Assembly (NCBI GenBank): GCA_913774715.1
Contig: CAJYHS010000164.1
Span: forward strand, 1 to 62,197
Reading direction: 5' to 3'
Length of the DNA: 62,197 bases
From: an uncultured Siphonobacter sp.
Lineage (GTDB): Bacteria; Bacteroidota; Bacteroidia; Cytophagales; Spirosomataceae
Positions 27,140 through 36,421 of the stretch are shown piece by piece; within the stretch, counting starts at the first letter, position 1, and every line of letters begins with the position of its first letter. The translations under genes and the position numbers were made by a program. The notes beneath the pieces are model-generated. The model searched no databases. It was given only the letters and a program-made list of their open reading frames with translations, and had not been told where the DNA came from.

Positions 27140-29968
27140 ATGAAAAAACTATTTCTTCTGGACGCGATGGCCCTGATTTATCGGGCACACTTCGCTTTCG
27201 CCAAAACTCCCCGTATTACTACTACCGGCATGAATACCAGTGCCGTTTTTGGCTTTACAAATACGTTATTAGAAGTCATTCGTAAAGAAAATCCAACGCA
27301 TTTGGGCGTTGCTTTTGATACTCCCAAACCTACCTTCCGGCATACTCGCTTTGAAGCTTACAAAGCTCAGCGTCAGCAACAGCCGGAGGATATTACCATT
27401 GCCATTCCTTACGTCAAGCGTTTGTGTGAAGCCCTTTGCATTCCGGTTCTGATTCTGGATGGATACGAAGCCGATGACATCATCGGAACGCTGGCCAAAA
27501 AAGCTTCAGCCGCAGGTGGGTTCGAAGTGTTCATGATGACTCCTGATAAAGATTATGGTCAGTTAGTAGAGGAACATGTCAAGCTCTACAAGCCCGCCTT
27601 CATGGGTAAGGATGTTGAGATCATGGGCCCTAAGGAAGTCTGTGATCGTTGGGGCATTAGTAATGTTGATCAGGTAGTTGACCTGCTGGGCTTAATGGGC
27701 GATGCCGTTGATAATATTCCGGGTATTCCGGGAATCGGTGAAAAGACAGCCGTGAAACTCATTGCCGAGTATGGTTCCGTTGAAAACCTCATTGCGAACG
27801 TTGACCAGCTAAAAGGGAAAATGGCGGAGAACGTCCGCACCTTTGCCGAACAGGGACTTTTATCGAAAGAACTGGCTTTAATCGAGCAAAATGTTCCGAT
27901 TGAGTTTGATGAAAAAGCTCTGGAAATCTGCGAGCCTAATCGGGAAACCTTATCGGCCCTACTGGATGAACTGGAATTCAGAACCCTTCGCAAACGGATG
28001 CTGGGAGATGAAACTCCAGCTGCCGAACCTGCTGCTAGGGCACCCAAAGCTAAAGCTCCTACGGCCCAGATGGATTTGTTTGGCTCGGCAGCTCCAGTGA
28101 CGGAACTAACGACTTCTGAGGTTGCTGCCTCATGGGAAACCTCCACCATTCGTCGTACGGTTCATGATACCGTTCATGATTATCAGTTGATTGATACGCC
28201 CGAATTGCGTCAATCACTGGCTCATTATCTGAATTTGCAGGATGCCATTTGCTTTGATACAGAAACGACAGATTTGTCCGCTATTGAAGCGAATCTAATT
28301 GGTATATCCTTTTCCTATCGCGTGGGCGAGGCTTTCTACATTCCCGTTCCTGTAGATCGGGAAGAGGCTCAGGCTGTCGTTGAAGATTTTCGGTCGGTTT
28401 TTAAAAATGAAGCCGTCGAGAAAATTGCTCAGAACATCAAGTATGACCTGACCGTTCTGTCCAATTATGGCATTGAAGTGAAAGGAAAGCTGTATGATAC
28501 GATGCTGGCTCATTACCTGATTGAGCCGGAAAAACGGCACGGAATGGATATTCTGGCTGAAACATATCTGAATTATACGCCGGTTGCCATCGAAGAACTG
28601 ATTGGTAAAAAAGGCAAGAATCAGGGCAATATGCGGGACGTTGATTTGGAAAAAATCAAGGAATACGCCGCTGAAGACGCAGATATTACCCTGCAATTGA
28701 AAGACGTATTGAACCCAATACTCAAGCAGAATCAGAAATTGGTTTCGTTGTTTGAGGAAGTGGAAATGCCATTGGCTCGGGTACTGTCAGAAGTGGAATC
28801 GGAAGGAGTTCGTCTGGATTTGAACTTCCTTAAAGATCTTTCCAGCCAATTGGATACTGATCTGCGGGATACTCAGCAGAAAACCTGGGAGCTGGCCGGA
28901 CAGGAATTTAATATTTCCTCACCGAAGCAATTAGGCGAAATTCTCTTCGAAAAGCTGCATCTGGACCCGAAGGCGAAGAAGACTAAAACCGGTCAGTACA
29001 TGACCGGGGAGGACGTACTGCTAAATCTGGAGTCTAAGCACGAGATTGTACGTAAAATTCTGGATTTCCGTGAATTACAAAAATTGAAGTCCACATATGT
29101 TGATGCCTTGCCTGCTCTGATTTCTCCTAAAACGGGACGCTTACATACCAGTTTCAATCAGGCCGTAACGGCTACGGGACGACTTTCTTCTACGAATCCG
29201 AACCTCCAGAACATTCCCATTCGGACGGAGAGAGGTCGGGAAATTCGAAAAGCTTTTATTCCCCGCGATGCCGATCACGTTATTCTATCGGCCGATTACT
29301 CGCAGATCGAGTTACGCATCATGGCGGCTTTTTCGGGCGATGCCAGTATGACCGAAGCGTTTAATAAAGGGTTGGATGTTCACCGGGCCACCGCCAGTAA
29401 GGTATTTCACGTTCCGCTGGAGGAGGTAACTTCTGATATGCGACGTAAAGCCAAAACGGTAAACTTCGGTATTATTTACGGGGTGTCCGCCTTTGGTCTT
29501 TCCCAGCAGGTAGAAGTATCACGGACGGAAGCTAAAGAATTGATTGATAACTACTTCCGTGAATTTCCGGCGGTCAAGGAATACATGGATGAAAGCATCA
29601 GTAAAGTTCGCGAAACGGGCTTTGCCGAAACCATTTTAGGTCGCCGTCGTTATTTACCTAACATCAACTCCGGTAACCAGACCGATCGGGGTTATGCTGA
29701 ACGTAACGCCATTAATGCTCCCATTCAGGGCTCAGCGGCGGATATTATGAAAGTAGCCATGGTGAAAGTGCAGGACTTTATCAGAAAGGAAAAGTTAAAA
29801 TCCCGCATGATCCTGACTGTACATGACGAATTGGTTTTTGACGCTCACGTGAGTGAACTGGACTATCTCAGGGAAAACGTCAATGATCTGATGGTGCACG
29901 CCTTACCCTTATCCGTGAAAATGGAAACAGGCATGGGTGTGGGGCAAAACTGGCTGGAAGCTCACTAA
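27140..29968 (+). CDS. polA: DNA polymerase I
   Basis: 942 residues, complete. Residues 1-290 form the 5'-3' exonuclease (flap) domain with DGYEADDIIGTLA and DLLGLMGDAVDNIPGIPGIG. A Pro/Ala-rich linker lies near 300-320. The 3'-5' proofreading domain (about 345-525) is intact: DTET near 373, NIKYDLTVL, and YAAEDADIT. The polymerase domain has RLSSTNPNLQNIPIR, DYSQIELR near 721, the O-helix RRKAKTVNFGIIYG and VHDEL near 894. It fills gaps and removes RNA primers. Many Firmicutes lack proofreading residues; this one keeps them. Confidence 0.98.
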   Translation: MKKLFLLDAMALIYRAHFAFAKTPRITTTGMNTSAVFGFTNTLLEVIRKENPTHLGVAFDTPKPTFRHTRFEAYKAQRQQQPEDITIAIPYVKRLCEALCIPVLILDGYEADDIIGTLAKKASAAGGFEVFMMTPDKDYGQLVEEHVKLYKPAFMGKDVEIMGPKEVCDRWGISNVDQVVDLLGLMGDAVDNIPGIPGIGEKTAVKLIAEYGSVENLIANVDQLKGKMAENVRTFAEQGLLSKELALIEQNVPIEFDEKALEICEPNRETLSALLDELEFRTLRKRMLGDETPAAEPAARAPKAKAPTAQMDLFGSAAPVTELTTSEVAASWETSTIRRTVHDTVHDYQLIDTPELRQSLAHYLNLQDAICFDTETTDLSAIEANLIGISFSYRVGEAFYIPVPVDREEAQAVVEDFRSVFKNEAVEKIAQNIKYDLTVLSNYGIEVKGKLYDTMLAHYLIEPEKRHGMDILAETYLNYTPVAIEELIGKKGKNQGNMRDVDLEKIKEYAAEDADITLQLKDVLNPILKQNQKLVSLFEEVEMPLARVLSEVESEGVRLDLNFLKDLSSQLDTDLRDTQQKTWELAGQEFNISSPKQLGEILFEKLHLDPKAKKTKTGQYMTGEDVLLNLESKHEIVRKILDFRELQKLKSTYVDALPALISPKTGRLHTSFNQAVTATGRLSSTNPNLQNIPIRTERGREIRKAFIPRDADHVILSADYSQIELRIMAAFSGDASMTEAFNKGLDVHRATASKVFHVPLEEVTSDMRRKAKTVNFGIIYGVSAFGLSQQVEVSRTEAKELIDNYFREFPAVKEYMDESISKVRETGFAETILGRRRYLPNINSGNQTDRGYAERNAINAPIQGSAADIMKVAMVKVQDFIRKEKLKSRMILTVHDELVFDAHVSELDYLRENVNDLMVHALPLSVKMETGMGVGQNWLEAH

Positions 29969-30161
29969 TCCTGTTGTTTAACAAATAGTTATGTTATACA
30001 ATGCTGATAATCAAAAGATTGTATATTCGCAATTAATTAAATGAGTTTGCCCAAAAGCTGTTAATTAGCTTTTTACGTACATAATACTCTCAAAACCGGA
30101 AAGGAAATTCATTTAGTCCGCTAACGATTTGACTTCCAATTCCCCACAAACAAAACATTAC

Positions 30162-30677
30162 ATGAAAAAGGGCTTAATGTTCCTGGCTTTATCAGCCGCA
30201 TTTATTTTTGGTTGCAAGAAAGATAACGAAACGGATTCGTCGGCAGCAGTAAAGGCAAACCTTACTAAAACTTGGCAGGCTCAAAGTGTAGAAGGTAAAA
30301 CGCCAACAGGAATCACGCTTAATGTATATACTAAAGGAAGTACTACTAACCTTATTGATGCTTTAGGCACGTTCTACGTAACATTCAAAAGTGATGGTAC
30401 ATTTGAAAGGAGCTCGTTAGAAGCAGGTTCGACGCAACCCGAAACGGGAAAGTGGACTTTAGGTTCAGATAACAAGACCATTACGATGGTTACTTCTACT
30501 GGAGCAACCTTGACTTATGTGGCTGATCCTGTTACAGCTAACAGTGCTACTTTTAAATACAATATCAATGTGACCAATCCTACTGGCATTGATGCATTAA
30601 TTGTTGCCAGAGCACAAGCTTTTGGACAAGCGTTACCTGCAGGTTCTTACCTGAATTTTAATGTTGTTCCTAAATAA
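30162..30677 (+). CDS. Lipocalin-like lipoprotein
   Basis: 171 residues from the ATG at 30162; the upstream 11 codons are leader sequence. The signal peptide ends in the lipobox FIFGC, so Cys17 is lipidated. The mature part begins with KKDNETDSS, a flexible charged linker, then a single small beta-barrel whose phrase GTFYVTFKSDGTFERSS and TGKWTLGSDNKTITMVT fit the lipocalin-like (DUF4923/DUF5004-like) domains common in Bacteroidota lipoproteins. The function is unknown. It is transcribed alone and ends at a terminator. Confidence 0.82.
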   Translation: MKKGLMFLALSAAFIFGCKKDNETDSSAAVKANLTKTWQAQSVEGKTPTGITLNVYTKGSTTNLIDALGTFYVTFKSDGTFERSSLEAGSTQPETGKWTLGSDNKTITMVTSTGATLTYVADPVTANSATFKYNINVTNPTGIDALIVARAQAFGQALPAGSYLNFNVVPK

Positions 30678-30695
30678 GTAGGATTTATACTAGAG

Positions 30696-30725
30696 AAAGG
30701 CTGCAAACGTAGGTTTGTGGCCTTT
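30696..30725. terminator. Intrinsic terminator between the lipoprotein and radical SAM genes
   Basis: AAAGGC/GCCTTT outer arms and GCAAAC/GTTTGT inner arms with one wobble each, a GTAG loop and a T run. It lies between convergent genes. Confidence 0.82.
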
Positions 30726-30730
30726 TTTGT

Positions 30731-31771
30731 TTAGAACAACTTCATTTGCATACCATCTTTTCTGAATTGGGTGAGATCATAAGGAGGCATGGCTCTGTTT
30801 GCCAGAAATCGATTGCAGGAAATACGATGTAACTGCCGAATGTGTTCTGCTATCTTACCTTCGCCCATCATCCGAACGTTCCAGCGGCTATCATTTAATT
30901 GTCCTCCGTGACAGTCCCGAATCTGGTTTAATACTTTTTCAGCCCGGTCGGGGAAAGTCTTATGAATCCAGTCTTCGAATAATTCAGCAATGGCTCCGTT
31001 CAGCCGAACGACGGTGTAACCCGCTGTTAAGGCTCCTGCCTGAGCCGCCGCTTCCAGAATCTTGGGTATTTCCTGATCGTTCAATCCCGGGATAATCGGA
31101 GCTGACATTACGCCTACGGGTACCCCCGCCGCGGTTAACTGCTCAATCACCTGTAAGCGTTTTTTCGAAGTTACTGTTCGCGGTTCCATCGCCTGCCGTA
31201 AGTCTTCATTGAGGCTGGTAATAGAAATGTAGACGTGAATCAGCCGATGAGCTGCCAGTTCGCCTAGAAGATCAATATCCCGAAGAATAAGAGCATTTTT
31301 GGTAATCATGCCAACCGGATTCCGGTATTTCAGAAAAACCTTTAGTAAACTTCGGGTTAATTCGAATTTCTTCTCGGCAGGCTGGTAACAATCGGTGTTG
31401 CCTGATAACTCAATGGGAGCAGGCTCCCAGCTTTTCTTCAGGAACTGTTCTTCCAGTAGCTGAGCAGCATTTTTCTTCACCATGATCTTAGTTTCAAAAT
31501 CCAGTCCGGCAGAAAAGCCCCAGTATTCGTGTGAATTGCGGGCGTAGCAGTAGATGCAGCCGTGTTCACAGCCCTGATACGGGTTAATCGATTTCCCAAT
31601 GGGTAAGTCAGGGCTTGAAAAGGTACTGATGATTTTCTTCGGCGTTTCGGTGAAGAACTTCGTTTGGGGCGATGATTGTATATCCTCATCCGATTCTGCT
31701 TCAAAACGCTGTTTCAGAAACCGATTAGAGGTGTTAAGCTGTGCTCCGCGACCTTTCAAATACTCATTCAT
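30731..31771 (-). CDS. PA0069-family radical SAM protein
   Basis: 346 residues. The cluster-binding motif CEHGCIYCYAR near residue 68 binds a 4Fe-4S cluster through three Cys. Before it, PDLPIGKSINPYQGC is diagnostic of the PA0069/Rv2578c branch related to spore photoproduct lyase. Further blocks are SGNTDCYQPAEKKFELTRS near 125 and SAPIIPGLND near 225. The reaction catalysed by this branch is not known, although DNA or nucleotide repair is often suggested. Confidence 0.92.
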   Translation of the reverse strand: MNEYLKGRGAQLNTSNRFLKQRFEAESDEDIQSSPQTKFFTETPKKIISTFSSPDLPIGKSINPYQGCEHGCIYCYARNSHEYWGFSAGLDFETKIMVKKNAAQLLEEQFLKKSWEPAPIELSGNTDCYQPAEKKFELTRSLLKVFLKYRNPVGMITKNALILRDIDLLGELAAHRLIHVYISITSLNEDLRQAMEPRTVTSKKRLQVIEQLTAAGVPVGVMSAPIIPGLNDQEIPKILEAAAQAGALTAGYTVVRLNGAIAELFEDWIHKTFPDRAEKVLNQIRDCHGGQLNDSRWNVRMMGEGKIAEHIRQLHRISCNRFLANRAMPPYDLTQFRKDGMQMKLF

Positions 31772-31793
31772 GAAGATGGCTGTAAATTTTAAT

Positions 31794-31801
31794 CAAATGT
31801 A
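31794..31801 (-). promoter_or_regulatory. -7 promoter box TACATTTG for the radical SAM gene
   Basis: Exact TAnnTTTG on the minus strand, 23 bases before the ATG. A TTTG lies upstream but at a shorter spacing than usual (13 bases). Confidence 0.5.
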
Positions 31802-31871
31802 TATATAAATGAATCAAATGCTATTCTATTTTAGTAAAAAGACTATTTTTTATAGATAATGGATAAAAAAA

Positions 31872-31893
31872 ATAGCGACTATTGAGTCGCTAT
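31872..31893 (-). terminator. Intrinsic terminator after the VOC gene
   Basis: Nine-base perfect arms ATAGCGACT/AGTCGCTAT with a four-base loop. On the minus strand a T run follows. It lies 28 bases past the VOC stop. Confidence 0.85.
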
Positions 31894-31921
31894 CAAGAAT
31901 TTAGTATAAAGTGGCAAAGGG

Positions 31922-32320
31922 TTAGTCACAATTTAACATCCATTTGATGCCGTATTTATCCGTAAGGGTTCCAAATTTCGATCCCCAGAAGGTATCCTGT
32001 AAAGGCATCGTAATGCGTCCCCCCTTAGCAAGGCCTTTAAAAATTCGTTTGATTTCTTCCTGTGAACTACAGGTGACGTTTAACGTAACCATGTTACCCG
32101 AATGTACGGACTTGTGTTGAACATCATCCGCAGCCATTAGCTCCAGCGAATGGTTTTTCAATCGCGAATGCATGATTTTCGTTTTTACCTCTTCCGGAAT
32201 GGGCATCGGGGAGTTTTCGTAAGTCATGCAATCAAATTCACCACCGAAGCATTGTTTGTAGAAAGTCATCGCTTCTAGGCAATTACCGCCAAACATCAGA
32301 TAAGCTTTGATTTGTGCCAT
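31922..32320 (-). CDS. VOC family protein, PhnB-like
   Basis: 132 residues. This is the PhnB/3-demethylubiquinone-9 methyltransferase-like branch of the vicinal oxygen chelate fold: AYLMFGGNCLEAMTFYKQCFGGEF at the front, MHSRLKNHSLELMAADD in the middle and PLQDTFWGSKFGTLTDKYGIKWMLN at the end. These are small metal- or ligand-binding proteins of unclear activity. Transcribed alone, just after the ebo operon terminator. Confidence 0.9.
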   Translation of the reverse strand: MAQIKAYLMFGGNCLEAMTFYKQCFGGEFDCMTYENSPMPIPEEVKTKIMHSRLKNHSLELMAADDVQHKSVHSGNMVTLNVTCSSQEEIKRIFKGLAKGGRITMPLQDTFWGSKFGTLTDKYGIKWMLNCD

Positions 32321-32422
32321 AGCTCAATAAGTAAGGGTAGAGGAACGGGTAACTGATGACAATGATAGGTAATATTTATAATTATTGAAATTATTATTTG
32401 TAATTTATTTATAGTAAAACAA

Positions 32423-32452
32423 AAAAAGAAGCTCATTTATGAGCTTCTTTTT
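32423..32452 (-). terminator. Intrinsic terminator of the ebo operon
   Basis: Thirteen-base perfect arms AAAAAGAAGCTCA/TGAGCTTCTTTTT with a four-base loop, 19 bases past the eboF stop. A-rich and T-rich flanks make it usable on both strands. Confidence 0.88.
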
Positions 32453-32470
32453 ACTTCGTACAGCAATGTT

Positions 32471-33838
32471 TTAATTATTCATATGCTGCCAAATCAGATC
32501 ATAGACATCCGTAGCAAGGATTTCTGATTTACCCGTAGGCTGATCTGAAATGAAAACCGGATGGAATTCTCTAGGTGCATGCACTGCTCCGTGGGAGCCT
32601 TTGATCAGCGTTGCGTCGAGCGGAATTACGTCCATTAAATATCGGAATCCCATTAACTTACGAGCCAGTTTGTAACCGGCCCGAAGCTTAATCAGTGGAT
32701 TCTTAGGATCCATGAACATCTCAACTGGATCGTACCCTGGTTTGCGGTGAATGTCCACCAGATGAGCATAATCGGGGGCTTTCTTATCGTCAAGCCAGTA
32801 GTAATAAGTAAACCAGCTATCAGTTTCGGCCATTAATACCAAGTCACCCGAGCGTTCGTGATCTATGTGATGTTCCCGTTTTCCCGCCTCATCCAGCACC
32901 AATTTTACACCGGGCACTTTCTCGAGTAACTGTTTCACAAAAGGGATCCGCGATTTATCCTTGACGTACACGTGAGCAATCTGGTGATCGGAGACGGCAA
33001 ACGCTTCGGATATACCCGCGTCGAGTAACTCGTACCAGCGTTCAGTACGCACGGAAATTAACCCGGCTTCCCGCAAAATGCGGTTCAGGTGAACAGGACG
33101 ATTGACATTATTAATACCGTATTCTGAAAGCAGAATAATCTTTGCATTTTTCTGCTGGTAATACTCAATGAGTTGCTTTAATACCTGATCAATTTCACCG
33201 AGTTCCTGCTTGATATGATCGAAATCCACTCCAAATTTTTGCAGGCAATAGTCCAGGTGAGGGAGGTAAATCAGCGTTAAGGTAGGATCATGCTGTTGGT
33301 CTACCCACATGGAAGCATCGGCAATCCATTGAGTGGATTTGATATTAGCATTCGGTCCCCAAAAACTGAAAAGCGGAAATTGTCCGAATTTTTCCTGTAA
33401 CTGATCGCGTAATTCTGGTGGATACGCGTAACAATCAGGAGCCTTTACACCATCGGCATGGTACTGAGGTCGGGGAGTAACCGACCAGTCTGCCGAAGAG
33501 TACATATTGTACCACCAAAACATCTTGGAAACGGTAAATTTGGGATCAACCTTGCGGGCGGCCTCCCAGATTTTCTCACCTTTTACTAGGTGGTTTGACT
33601 GCTTCCAGAACTTGATTTCAGCATCCTGATGGTCGTACCAGCCGTTGGCAACGATACCATTTTCACTCGGCCATTTTCCGGTTACGTACACGCTTTGTGA
33701 GGTCGTAGTAACGGCTGGAAAAACGGGAGTTATGGTTTGTATGTTTCTGGTTTTAAGGTAGTTGCTCAGAAAGGGCGTATGTTCGCCGATCACACTCTGA
33801 CTCAGGGCAACTACATCAATGACAACCGTCTTTTGCAT
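32471..33838 (-). CDS. eboF: EboF: nucleotide pyrophosphatase/alkaline-phosphatase-superfamily protein
   Basis: 455 residues from the ATG at 33838; an upstream frame to 33916 overlaps eboE and is unlikely. The alkaline phosphatase fold is shown by PVFPAVTTTSQSVYVTGKWPS (landmark residues TTTSQSVYVTG, with the nucleophile Thr near residue 40), LIYLPHLDYCLQ, ILLSEYGINNVN near 240 and the closing metal motif KGSHGAVH near 405. Members of this branch hydrolyse nucleotide or phosphodiester bonds. It is the last gene of the ebo operon, starting 29 bases after eboE. Its role in the pathway is unknown. Confidence 0.9.
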   Translation of the reverse strand: MQKTVVIDVVALSQSVIGEHTPFLSNYLKTRNIQTITPVFPAVTTTSQSVYVTGKWPSENGIVANGWYDHQDAEIKFWKQSNHLVKGEKIWEAARKVDPKFTVSKMFWWYNMYSSADWSVTPRPQYHADGVKAPDCYAYPPELRDQLQEKFGQFPLFSFWGPNANIKSTQWIADASMWVDQQHDPTLTLIYLPHLDYCLQKFGVDFDHIKQELGEIDQVLKQLIEYYQQKNAKIILLSEYGINNVNRPVHLNRILREAGLISVRTERWYELLDAGISEAFAVSDHQIAHVYVKDKSRIPFVKQLLEKVPGVKLVLDEAGKREHHIDHERSGDLVLMAETDSWFTYYYWLDDKKAPDYAHLVDIHRKPGYDPVEMFMDPKNPLIKLRAGYKLARKLMGFRYLMDVIPLDATLIKGSHGAVHAPREFHPVFISDQPTGKSEILATDVYDLIWQHMNN

Positions 33839-33867
33839 GATTTTCAAAATAGGAATAAAGCAGGAAA

Positions 33868-35082
33868 TTAGTTGAGATCCATTCGCGTGCCCAGTTCGAT
33901 GTGATCGAGCACCCACTTCATTTCACGGGTAATGGATTCCGTAATGGGTAACTGTGATTCGGGAGGTAATACGCCCCAGGTGTAAGTTTCTACTTCCAGA
34001 TGTTCAGTAAAAGGCTTACGTTTTTGCCGATTCAGTACTTGTACTATTTCCTGCTGAGTGGAATGTAGCAATCCGTATTGTTCCAAAAACAAGGGAACGT
34101 GGTAATGAATCCGCCATTGTCCGGTTGGGTCGGCCTCCCAAAGGGCGGCATTCAGATCGGGATACTTTAGTAAGGTATCCTGATGTTTAGCCACGACCTG
34201 ATGCAGATACGTAGGTTCGTCAAAACGTTGAAGTAACTCCAGTTTTTCTTCGATCTGAGTATCAAAGTCAACTTTCAGAGCGGAGCTAATCTGAATTTTA
34301 CCGATACCAATGCCTTCCTGCTCAAATAAATCAATGGCCTGAGTCTGATTTTCAAACTCTACCGCAAAATGACACACATCGTAACAAACCTGTACGTGTG
34401 TGCGAAGAGCAGCCTCGGCTTCTGTCTCATTTAATCCTGCTTTTTGAACGAGGTAGGGAACGCCATTGAATAACAACTGATCATTAAACCAGGTGATAAA
34501 CTCGGTGGAATTTTCGAGTAATCCGTCGGGTTCAGGTTCCAGATTGAGGTGTAATACCTGACCTGTTTTCTGATTAATTTGAAGTAATGTCAGCACCACT
34601 TCCAGAATATGATGCGTTGCCTGCTGAAAAGCTTCCGCCTGGCTAACTTCCTGCGGCCACCAGTGACGGTAGGTCAGGGGAGACGTCGAAATGCTACCCC
34701 GCATGCCTTCGGGTAATAGCTGCGAAAGAATCTGAAACAGACGAATGGTATAATCACGACGTTCGGGCTGAATCCAGTCGGGAGCGTGGACGTTTTCTTT
34801 AACTATGGTATCATGAAAACCACCGTAGGGAAAGCCATTCATGGTAAACACATAAGCATTCTGGCCTTTAAGCCATTCCTGAAAAGGCCTCAGATTGGTT
34901 TCGAGTAACAGGTCTTTACTGGCCTGACCCGCCACGCGTAGACCGACGCCAAAGGGTTTTCCGGGAGCCAGCGACTGTCGAATACTGGGAAGACTGGCCT
35001 GAAGAGCGTTGAAGTGGTCGTCCCAGCGTTCGCCTGGGTGGATATTGCTGCAATACGATAAATGACCCAAAGATGTTTTCAT
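33868..35082 (-). CDS. eboE: EboE: TIM-barrel metabolite traffic protein
   Basis: 404 residues. The beginning LGHLSYCSNIHPGERWDDHF is the family signature. The remaining sequence fits a xylose-isomerase/sugar-phosphate-isomerase TIM barrel, with LHLNLEPEPDGLLEN near residue 175 and VQVCYDVCHFAVEFE near 235 holding likely metal-binding Glu, Asp and His. The family occurs only in ebo clusters of cyanobacteria, Bacteroidota, Pseudomonas and algae-associated lineages. It is named for a proposed part in moving a secondary metabolite to the periplasm. Confidence 0.92.
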   Translation of the reverse strand: MKTSLGHLSYCSNIHPGERWDDHFNALQASLPSIRQSLAPGKPFGVGLRVAGQASKDLLLETNLRPFQEWLKGQNAYVFTMNGFPYGGFHDTIVKENVHAPDWIQPERRDYTIRLFQILSQLLPEGMRGSISTSPLTYRHWWPQEVSQAEAFQQATHHILEVVLTLLQINQKTGQVLHLNLEPEPDGLLENSTEFITWFNDQLLFNGVPYLVQKAGLNETEAEAALRTHVQVCYDVCHFAVEFENQTQAIDLFEQEGIGIGKIQISSALKVDFDTQIEEKLELLQRFDEPTYLHQVVAKHQDTLLKYPDLNAALWEADPTGQWRIHYHVPLFLEQYGLLHSTQQEIVQVLNRQKRKPFTEHLEVETYTWGVLPPESQLPITESITREMKWVLDHIELGTRMDLN

Positions 35083-35152
35083 AGGCTGATCTTGTTTTGG
35101 GTTAGAGGATTATTGATAAAGCCCAGAGTTAATACCCTGGGCTAAAGTAAAT

Positions 35153-36322
35153 TTAGAGAACGTTACTCACGTTTTCAAACGTGTTTCCCTGCAGAGCTGC
35201 TACGGACCTCTGAATCAACTCATTATCCATTTCGTGCACTTCTACACCTTTGCCTAAGGCATCAAGTAGGGTAATTGTTAAACGGCCTCCTAAATGTTCC
35301 TGGAATTCGCGTAATCCATTAATCAGGTGGAACGAATCGTTTTCTGCCAGTGCGGGGTGATATAATTCAAAACCCAGTTGGGTCAACACCAGTAATACCC
35401 GTTGCGTATCTGTTTCGTTCAGGCGACCCGCCAGTAAAGAATAATAGGTATCTAAAGCTATGCCAATGGCTACGGCCTCTCCATGACGAATTTCAAAATT
35501 TGTCAGATATTCTAGTTTATGAGCCGACCAGTGTCCAAAATCGAGTGGCCGAGCCGAGCCACTTTCGAAAGGATCGCCACTGCTGATGTGTTGCACGTGT
35601 AACTCCGCACAACGATGGATGAGGTATTGCATCGGCTCGGCTTCCCGCTGAGACAGAGCAAAGGCATTCGTTTCAATCCACTCGAAAAAGGCTTTATCCT
35701 TAATAAGAGCTACTTTGATCGCTTCCGAAATGCCTGAACGCCAGTCACGATCATCGAGTGTACGCAGGAAATCACTGTCGTTAAAAACGGCAATGGGTGG
35801 GGCGAAGGTGCCTAGGAAGTTTTTCTTGCCTTTGAAGTTAATGCCGTTTTTTACGCCAACTCCCGAATCGTTCTGTGAAAGAACGGTTGTTGGAATCCGG
35901 ATGTGTTTCACGCCCCGGTGCGAAACGGCGGCGGCATAACCCACTAAATCGAGAACGGCACCGCCACCAATAGCCGCTACGAACGAGTGCCGGTCAATCC
36001 CGAAACGATCCACGGCATCCACAATCTGTTCGAATAATTCGGGGTCATTTTTAGAAGCTTCTCCACCGGGAATTACAAGCCATTCAGGCACGCAGGTAAG
36101 GCCTTCTATCGAACGGAAATAGTAAGAAATCTGATCGGGTAGATTGGGATGAGCTGCCAATACACCGGAATCGATGCAAAAGAAGATTTTCTTGCGAAAA
36201 TCACGTTCACCGTATTGACTAAGAAAATCCCGAAGCTGAGGATTCTGGGGATCAAAAAGTTGTTGCGTAAAGAAAACCGGATACGAAAATGTGACCGCGA
36301 ATCTCTGCTGAATGGTTTCCAT
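35153..36322 (-). CDS. eboD: EboD: 3-dehydroquinate-synthase-like enzyme
   Basis: 389 residues. NAD site GGGAVLDLVGYAA near residue 122, then IRIPTTVLSQNDSGVGVKNGIN. The zinc ligands of sugar-phosphate cyclases are conserved: Glu in SGISEAIK near 199, His in FGHWSAHKLE near 263 and His in IRHGEAVAIG near 278. Members of the superfamily cyclise DAHP or sedoheptulose 7-phosphate. A separate aroB elsewhere would be expected for the shikimate path, so this copy likely makes a dedicated cyclitol or quinate-type intermediate. The gap to eboE is 70 bases. Confidence 0.93.
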   Translation of the reverse strand: METIQQRFAVTFSYPVFFTQQLFDPQNPQLRDFLSQYGERDFRKKIFFCIDSGVLAAHPNLPDQISYYFRSIEGLTCVPEWLVIPGGEASKNDPELFEQIVDAVDRFGIDRHSFVAAIGGGAVLDLVGYAAAVSHRGVKHIRIPTTVLSQNDSGVGVKNGINFKGKKNFLGTFAPPIAVFNDSDFLRTLDDRDWRSGISEAIKVALIKDKAFFEWIETNAFALSQREAEPMQYLIHRCAELHVQHISSGDPFESGSARPLDFGHWSAHKLEYLTNFEIRHGEAVAIGIALDTYYSLLAGRLNETDTQRVLLVLTQLGFELYHPALAENDSFHLINGLREFQEHLGGRLTITLLDALGKGVEVHEMDNELIQRSVAALQGNTFENVSNVL

Positions 36323-36340
36323 GGACTTTAGTGAGTGTTT

Positions 36341-36421
36341 AGAGTTGTGAGTTTTGTGTGTAGGGTTTGGAGTTTAGAGTTGACAATAACCCAAAACGCT
36401 TAACTCCAAACTCACAACTCT
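36341..36421. repeat. Palindromic word-repeat spacer between eboD and eboC
   Basis: The perfect 12-base arms AGAGTTGTGAGT (36341-36352) and ACTCACAACTCT (36410-36421) close a spacer made of GTTTGGAGTTTAGAG and its complement-like ACGCTTAACTCC. The distal arm runs into the eboC stop codon. Confidence 0.75.
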